In this document: piece after piece, positions 60,261 through 64,000 of the stretch
How the letters are laid out: every line of letters begins with the position of its first letter
Numbering within the stretch: position 1 is the first letter of the stretch
Assembly (NCBI GenBank): GCA_035293565.1
Contig: DATGMP010000092.1
Location: forward strand, 33,996-97,995
Direction of reading: 5' to 3'
DNA from: DATGMP01 sp035293565
GTDB lineage: Bacteria > Pseudomonadota > Alphaproteobacteria > BOG-932 > Roseiterribacteraceae
DNA: 64,000 nucleotides
Program-made: the position numbers and the translations under genes
The notes under the pieces: generated by a model
Databases searched by the model: none
What the model saw: the letters and a program-made list of their open reading frames with translations, nothing else
Told to the model about the DNA's origin: nothing

Positions 60261-61385
60261 ATGAGTCTTTCGGACGGGCCGTTAGCCGCCTACCGCGCTC
60301 GGGCGGCCTCGGGATCGCTCGCTTTCGACGCCGACCAAGAGGCGGCGGCGAGGGCGCTCGACCGTCTATGGGCTGAGCTCGCCGGCCAGCCGCGGCCCAC
60401 GGGTCTGCTCGGCCGCCTGATCTCTCCGAAGGCGCGCGCGCCGCGCGGCCTCTATCTCTGGGGGCCGGTCGGCCGCGGCAAGACCATGCTTATGGATCTG
60501 TTCTTCGGTGCTGCCGCGGAGCCCAAGAAGCGCCGGGTGCATTTCGCGGCCTTCATGCTGGAGGTGCACGGCCGACTGCATGTGCTGCGGAACGAGGGAA
60601 GGGGCGGTGACGCGGTCGACGCACTGGCGCGGGAGATTGCGCATAACGTCCGGCTGCTTTGCTTCGACGAGTTCCAGGTGACGGACATCGCCGACGCGAT
60701 GATCCTCGGCCGCCTCTTCACCGGCCTGTTCGCGGCGGGTCTCGTCGTGGTCGCGACTTCCAACACTGCCCCCAAGGATCTGTACGCCGGAGGCCTGCAG
60801 CGCGATCTTTTTCTCCCCTTCATCCGGCTCTTGGAGGAGCGTGTCTCGGTGATCGAGGTCGACGGTCCCAACGACCACCGCCTCGGCAGGCTGACCGGCC
60901 GGCGGGTCTATCTGGTGCCGGCCGACGAGGGGGCGGAGGCAGAGCTTTCCAGGCTGTTCACGGAGCTTGCCGCCGGTGCCGCACCGCATCCCGCGACCAT
61001 CCCCGTGGGCGCCGGCCGCTATCTCGAGGTCCCGCGCGCCGGTCCGGGGGTCGCCTGGTTCGAGGCGCGTGAGCTGATTTCAGAGGCGCGGAGCGCCGCC
61101 GATTATCTGGCGCTGGTCTCGCACTACCGCACACTCATTCTCTCGCACATCCCGCGGCTATCTGCCGACCAGCGCAACGAGGCGCGGCGGCTAATCACCC
61201 TGGTCGACGTGCTCTACGACAATGGCGCCCAGCTCGTTGCGACCGCCGACTGCGCGCCCGCCGATCTTTATGCCGAGGGTCTTCACGCGGAGGAATTCCG
61301 TCGTACCGCAAGTCGGCTCATGGAGATGCAGTCCGAATCCTGGATTGCCCAGTCGGACAGCCGACATGAGGTCCTCCGCACGTAA
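60261..61385 (+). CDS. zapE: Cell division protein ZapE (AFG1-type ATPase)
   Basis: 374 residues. The AAA-like ATPase has Walker A GPVGRGKTMLMDLFF and Walker B LLCFDEFQVTDIADAM. ZapE binds FtsZ and destabilises rings under stress in E. coli; eukaryotic AFG1 relatives act in mitochondria. In alphaproteobacteria zapE is often next to mdh, and here it is 1.7 kb upstream, with two genes inserted. It diverges from the MHYT kinase with 119 bp between them. Confidence 0.93.
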   Translation: MSLSDGPLAAYRARAASGSLAFDADQEAAARALDRLWAELAGQPRPTGLLGRLISPKARAPRGLYLWGPVGRGKTMLMDLFFGAAAEPKKRRVHFAAFMLEVHGRLHVLRNEGRGGDAVDALAREIAHNVRLLCFDEFQVTDIADAMILGRLFTGLFAAGLVVVATSNTAPKDLYAGGLQRDLFLPFIRLLEERVSVIEVDGPNDHRLGRLTGRRVYLVPADEGAEAELSRLFTELAAGAAPHPATIPVGAGRYLEVPRAGPGVAWFEARELISEARSAADYLALVSHYRTLILSHIPRLSADQRNEARRLITLVDVLYDNGAQLVATADCAPADLYAEGLHAEEFRRTASRLMEMQSESWIAQSDSRHEVLRT

Positions 61386-61444
61386 GGAATCCGTCGCGCG
61401 CGTAACGAATCGTTAAGGCGGTTATCAGAGAAATGCATGAACCA

Positions 61445-61482
61445 GGGGCAGTAGGCCCCGTTGAATGGGGGCAGTAGGCCCT
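61445..61482 (+). repeat. Two near-identical GGGGC-AGTAG-GCCC units
   Basis: Two 15-bp units, each a dyad GGGGC/GCCC(C) around AGTAG, start at 61445 and 61468, 23 bp apart. They lie between zapE and the next gene. They may fold as tandem hairpins or be bound by a protein. No T-tract follows. Confidence 0.5.
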
Positions 61483-61524
61483 CCCGCGTCCGGGCCGCAT
61501 GGCCCAACAACGGAGTTATTTGCC

Positions 61525-62391
61525 TTGGCCACGTCCGTTCTCGACGACGAAACCGTCCTCCTCGTCAATCAGCTGAAGGCGCGCTACCGCATGGGGCTGC
61601 CCGTGATGGCGCCGACCTCCGACGAGCGCCCTTTGCGGCCCGAGGAAGTGGTCAACCGCGATCTCGATCTCGGGGCCTATCAGCATCCGGTCGTGCTCAC
61701 GCTGATTGCTAGCAAGGATCCCCTGAACGCCACCGCGCTCGCCGCCTCGTCGCGGCTCGTTGCCTCGGCGCGCGAGGAGAAGGTGGTGGCGGCGCTTGCG
61801 CGGCTTGCCGGCCAGCTCACCTGCCACAGCGACGTACGGACCGGCATCGACATCGCTCAAAAGCACGATTTCGCGCCCACCATCGCCGATCGGATCGGCC
61901 GGATGGCGCTGGAGAAGGTCGACGACGAGCGTTCGCGCTCCTTCCGTTCGCTGGTCGAGCTGCTGCGGCGATTGGGCGAGGGCGAGGAAGTTCCCGGCAA
62001 TTTCATCTGCGCCGTGCTTCGCTTGGGCTTTGCGGCCGATCTCCGCCGCGACACGCTGAAGAGCATGCTGACGGCGCTGTTCGCGTCGCCGGTGCTGCGT
62101 CCGCGCATCCTATCGATGCTGGGCGAGACCGTTCCCTTCTTTCCGCGCGATCTGCTGATCGGAATCGCGGCGGAGATCAACCATATGCCAGCCGATTCCA
62201 GTCAAACTCAGATCAAGCGTGAGATGCAGGACGCGCTCGCCCGGCGCGGCGTCGTGCGTCGCGTCCCGGCCATCGCAGAGCCTCGTTTGCCGCCGCGCAA
62301 GCCCGATATTCGGCCGTGGATGCCGATGATCCAGAAGGCCTCCGAGATCCGCGCCAAGCGGGCTCAGAAGGTGAGCCACGCGCGCGGCTGA
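61525..62391 (+). CDS. Helical protein of unknown function, DUF2336-like
   Basis: 288 residues with a TTG start at 61525, chosen for the GGAG 9 nt upstream; a longer frame to 61465 crosses the hairpin repeats. The sequence is mostly alpha-helical with HEAT-like spacing, for example PLNATALAASSRLVASAREE and SFRSLVELLRRLGEGEEVPG. I do not recognise a family with certainty; DUF2336-type proteins are the closest shape. The last residues are basic. It lies between zapE and mdh and probably shares transcription with zapE. Confidence 0.7.
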   Translation: MATSVLDDETVLLVNQLKARYRMGLPVMAPTSDERPLRPEEVVNRDLDLGAYQHPVVLTLIASKDPLNATALAASSRLVASAREEKVVAALARLAGQLTCHSDVRTGIDIAQKHDFAPTIADRIGRMALEKVDDERSRSFRSLVELLRRLGEGEEVPGNFICAVLRLGFAADLRRDTLKSMLTALFASPVLRPRILSMLGETVPFFPRDLLIGIAAEINHMPADSSQTQIKREMQDALARRGVVRRVPAIAEPRLPPRKPDIRPWMPMIQKASEIRAKRAQKVSHARG

Positions 62392-62425
62392 TGCCGCTGG
62401 GCGGTTTCACGTATCGCGACCGTAG

Positions 62426-62602
62426 GAACAACTCGGGTTCCTCAAGAAGTGGCTGAAGACCAGCGGCAGCCGATGCCTGACCGAGCAGCGGCACCTGGTC
62501 CGCGGCTCGGCGGAACGCGAATATTGGCATTGCGGCTATCTGACCGCGGTGTCGGATATTCTGAGCATACTACCCGATCGCCCGCGCAAGGCGGCTCAGT
62601 AA
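62426..62602 (+). pseudogene. Short coding-like frame without a standard start
   Basis: A frame of 58 codons from just after TAG at 62423 to TAA at 62600-62602 reads like protein: GFLKKWLKTSGSRCLTEQRH and onward to YWHCGYLTAVSDILSIL. No ATG, GTG or TTG occurs in frame before the first conserved-looking residues; CTC at 62432 is the place where a Met would be expected, 5-10 nt after AGGAAC. The start codon may have mutated, or initiation is unusual. Its end overlaps the convergent gene by 7 bp. Confidence 0.4.
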
Positions 62603-62946
62603 CGGAGCCTTGCGCAGCGGGGGCATTGGAGCTCGTAGCCCTCCGGCAATTCCGGGTGAAGCAGGTTGAAAGCCGGCTGCAGATCGTGGAACAGCTCGCA
62701 TTCCGCAAGAAAGGCCACTTCGGCGGAAGGGCACAAGCTGAAGCCGAAATGGGTATCGAAGCCGGTGTAGGAGAGCAGCCGCTTGGCGATGTCCGTATCG
62801 GATCTGCCGACGATCGACGGCCGCGACAGCGCAGTCTCGAAGGTGCCGAGGACAAAGACGCCCGGCGAGGCCCGTTGGACTGTCCGGCCGATCTCCTCCC
62901 ACGACAGAATGTAAGGGCCCTTTAGCCCCGCGATCGCGCTGATCAT
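62596..62946 (-). CDS. Small GIY-YIG-like protein with C-terminal CPxC
   Basis: 116 residues from the ATG at 62946. The core GVFVLGTFETALSRPSIVGRSD with TDIAKRLLSYTG resembles the GIY-YIG fold as found in small single-domain proteins, and ECELFHDLQPAFNLLHPELP continues it. The C-terminal CPRC may form part of a zinc site. Catalytic Tyr of the first strand is replaced by Phe/Val, so nuclease activity is doubtful. It is divergent from mdh. Confidence 0.6.
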   Translation of the reverse strand: MISAIAGLKGPYILSWEEIGRTVQRASPGVFVLGTFETALSRPSIVGRSDTDIAKRLLSYTGFDTHFGFSLCPSAEVAFLAECELFHDLQPAFNLLHPELPEGYELQCPRCARLRY

Positions 62947-63111
62947 CGGCTCTCCCGGCCTCTTGAACACACTCGGCGGGGGCTGGGGTCCTTATTACGA
63001 CGCCTTCGTGTCGATTCGGTCGCGACGTCCGAGCGGGTGTCCGGCTTGCCGCACTGCCGCAATCGCGCTAATGAGCCTGCTTTCCACAGGCAAGAAAACG
63101 GATCAGAAGCC

Positions 63112-64000
63112 ATGGCGCGCAAGAAGATTGCCCTCGTCGGTGCCGGCCAGATCGGCGGCACGCTCGCCCTCCTCGCGGGGCAGAAGGAACTGGGCGACAT
63201 CGTCCTTATCGATGTCGTCGAGGGCGTTCCACAGGGCAAAGCACTCGATATCGCCGAGGCCTCGCCGGTCGAGGGTTTCGACGCGGCCTACTCCGGGTCG
63301 AATGATTATTCCGCGCTGAAGGGCGCCGACGTCGTGATCGTGACCGCCGGCCTGCCGCGTAAGCCCGGGATGAGCCGCGACGATCTGATCGGGGTCAACA
63401 CCGGCATCGTTCGGCAGGTTGCGGAGGGTATCAAGGCCAACTGTCCGAATGCCTTCGTCATCGTCATCACCAACCCGTTAGACGTGATGGTCTGGGTGAT
63501 GCGCGAGATCTCGGGCCTTCCGGCAGAGCGCGTTGTCGGCATGGCAGGCGTACTCGACAGCGCGCGCTTCCGTTATTTCCTCTCCGAGGAGTTCAACGTC
63601 TCGGTCGAGGATGTGACGGCCTTCGTGCTGGGCGGCCATGGCGACACGATGGTGCCCTCGGTGCGCTATTCGACCGTGGCCGGCATCCCGTTGCCGGATC
63701 TCGTGAAAATGGGCTGGACCACCCAGGAGAAGCTCGACCGGATCGTTCAGCGTACCCGCGACGGCGGGGCCGAGATCGTGAAGCTGCTCAAGACCGGCTC
63801 GGCCTTCTATGCCCCTGCCGCCTCGGCGATCGCGATGGCCGAGAGCTATCTGAAGGACAAGAAGCGCGTGCTTCCCTGCGCCGCCATGCTGACCGGCCAG
63901 TACGGCGTCAAGGACATCTATGTCGGCGTCCCGGTGGTGATCGGTTCCAAGGGCGTCGAGCGGATCGTGGAAATTCAGCTCTCCGCGACGGAGAAGGCGG
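63112..64000 (+). CDS. mdh: Malate dehydrogenase (LDH-like), 3' end outside the window
   Basis: 296 codons are visible and the frame is open at the window edge; about 320 residues are expected. NAD motif GAGQIGG (10-16) with Asp34 fits NAD specificity. Substrate-binding Arg83 and Arg153 (LPRKPG, SARF) and catalytic His176 (GGHGDTMVP) are present. It converts malate to oxaloacetate in the TCA cycle and is of the LDH-like type usual in alphaproteobacteria, where sucCD often follow. The region 62947-63111 before it holds no clear terminator or strong promoter. Confidence 0.95.
   Translation, partial: MARKKIALVGAGQIGGTLALLAGQKELGDIVLIDVVEGVPQGKALDIAEASPVEGFDAAYSGSNDYSALKGADVVIVTAGLPRKPGMSRDDLIGVNTGIVRQVAEGIKANCPNAFVIVITNPLDVMVWVMREISGLPAERVVGMAGVLDSARFRYFLSEEFNVSVEDVTAFVLGGHGDTMVPSVRYSTVAGIPLPDLVKMGWTTQEKLDRIVQRTRDGGAEIVKLLKTGSAFYAPAASAIAMAESYLKDKKRVLPCAAMLTGQYGVKDIYVGVPVVIGSKGVERIVEIQLSATEKA

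Noticed and set aside
1..64000. CRISPR arrays, insertion sequences, phage genes, tRNA or rRNA genes
   Set aside because: No regularly spaced repeats, transposase or integrase motifs, or RNA-gene cores were found when reading both strands.

Overview
The window is GC-rich, densely packed bacterial chromosome with no phage, IS, rRNA, tRNA or CRISPR signal. Gene content suggests an aerobic or microaerobic alphaproteobacterium: zapE close to mdh, glutathione-dependent FrmA, orphan nadB, a KorAB/GltD-type 2-oxoacid oxidoreductase, many TetR regulators and acyl-CoA enzymes, and SDR and luciferase-like oxidoreductases. The genus cannot be fixed from sequence alone.

Layout. 1-7.2 kb: a TetR regulator divergent from a catabolic run (acyl-CoA dehydrogenase, 3-hydroxyacyl-CoA dehydrogenase, luciferase-like oxidoreductase, AbrB-type membrane protein, a crotonase with the 6-oxocamphor-hydrolase active-site set, SDR). 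A perfect 16-bp palindrome lies in the divergent promoter. 7.2-12.8 kb: gluconokinase, a small gene frameshifted by a 14-bp tandem duplication, MFS exporter, TauD-type dioxygenase, a second luciferase-like enzyme and a LysR regulator. 12.8-16.2 kb: EmrAB-type efflux pair divergent from its own TetR. 16.2-21.2 kb: a tightly coupled four-gene operon of exported proteins (an unknown six-Cys protein, DUF1592/DUF1588 heme-c-type lipoprotein, Tat-exported DUF1552 protein, secreted-repeat protein), with a TetR upstream. 22-26.7 kb: glycine-zipper lipoprotein, NAD epimerase, FMN-binding protein, and a PEP-CTERM protein behind a near-perfect sigma-54 promoter. 26.1-30.7 kb: a secreted protein whose signal peptide is encoded by a dispersed inverted repeat, a Nudix hydrolase, and the mtnK-mtnA-aldolase operon (methylthioribose / 5-deoxyribose salvage).

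30.9-40 kb: a stand-alone divergent EF-G behind a hairpin leader, a DUF1214 protein overlapping a sulfotransferase, and a three-gene ferredoxin-dependent 2-oxoacid oxidoreductase operon. 40.5-45.4 kb: a small secreted protein, FrmA, NadB, 1-Cys peroxiredoxin, cysteine synthase. 45.5-47.7 kb: ECF sigma, anti-sigma, periplasmic metal-sensor-like protein and a lipoprotein. 47.7-51.7 kb: VIT transporter, SnoaL-like protein, cupredoxin lipoprotein, GST, CMD protein, ArsR-AHSA1 pair. 51.8-54.8 kb: a urocanase homologue whose active-site Cys is Ala, convergent with a glutamate-type dehydrogenase. 55-64 kb: transglycosylase-like protein, DmdC-type acyl-CoA dehydrogenase coupled to a catalytically degenerate SDR, MHYT histidine kinase, ZapE, an uncharacterised helical protein, a small GIY-YIG-like protein, and malate dehydrogenase running off the end.

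The strongest candidates for undescribed biology are the retro-Claisen/acyl-CoA cluster at 0.7-7.2 kb, the Cys-less urocanase homologue, and the exported DUF1592/DUF1552 operon.
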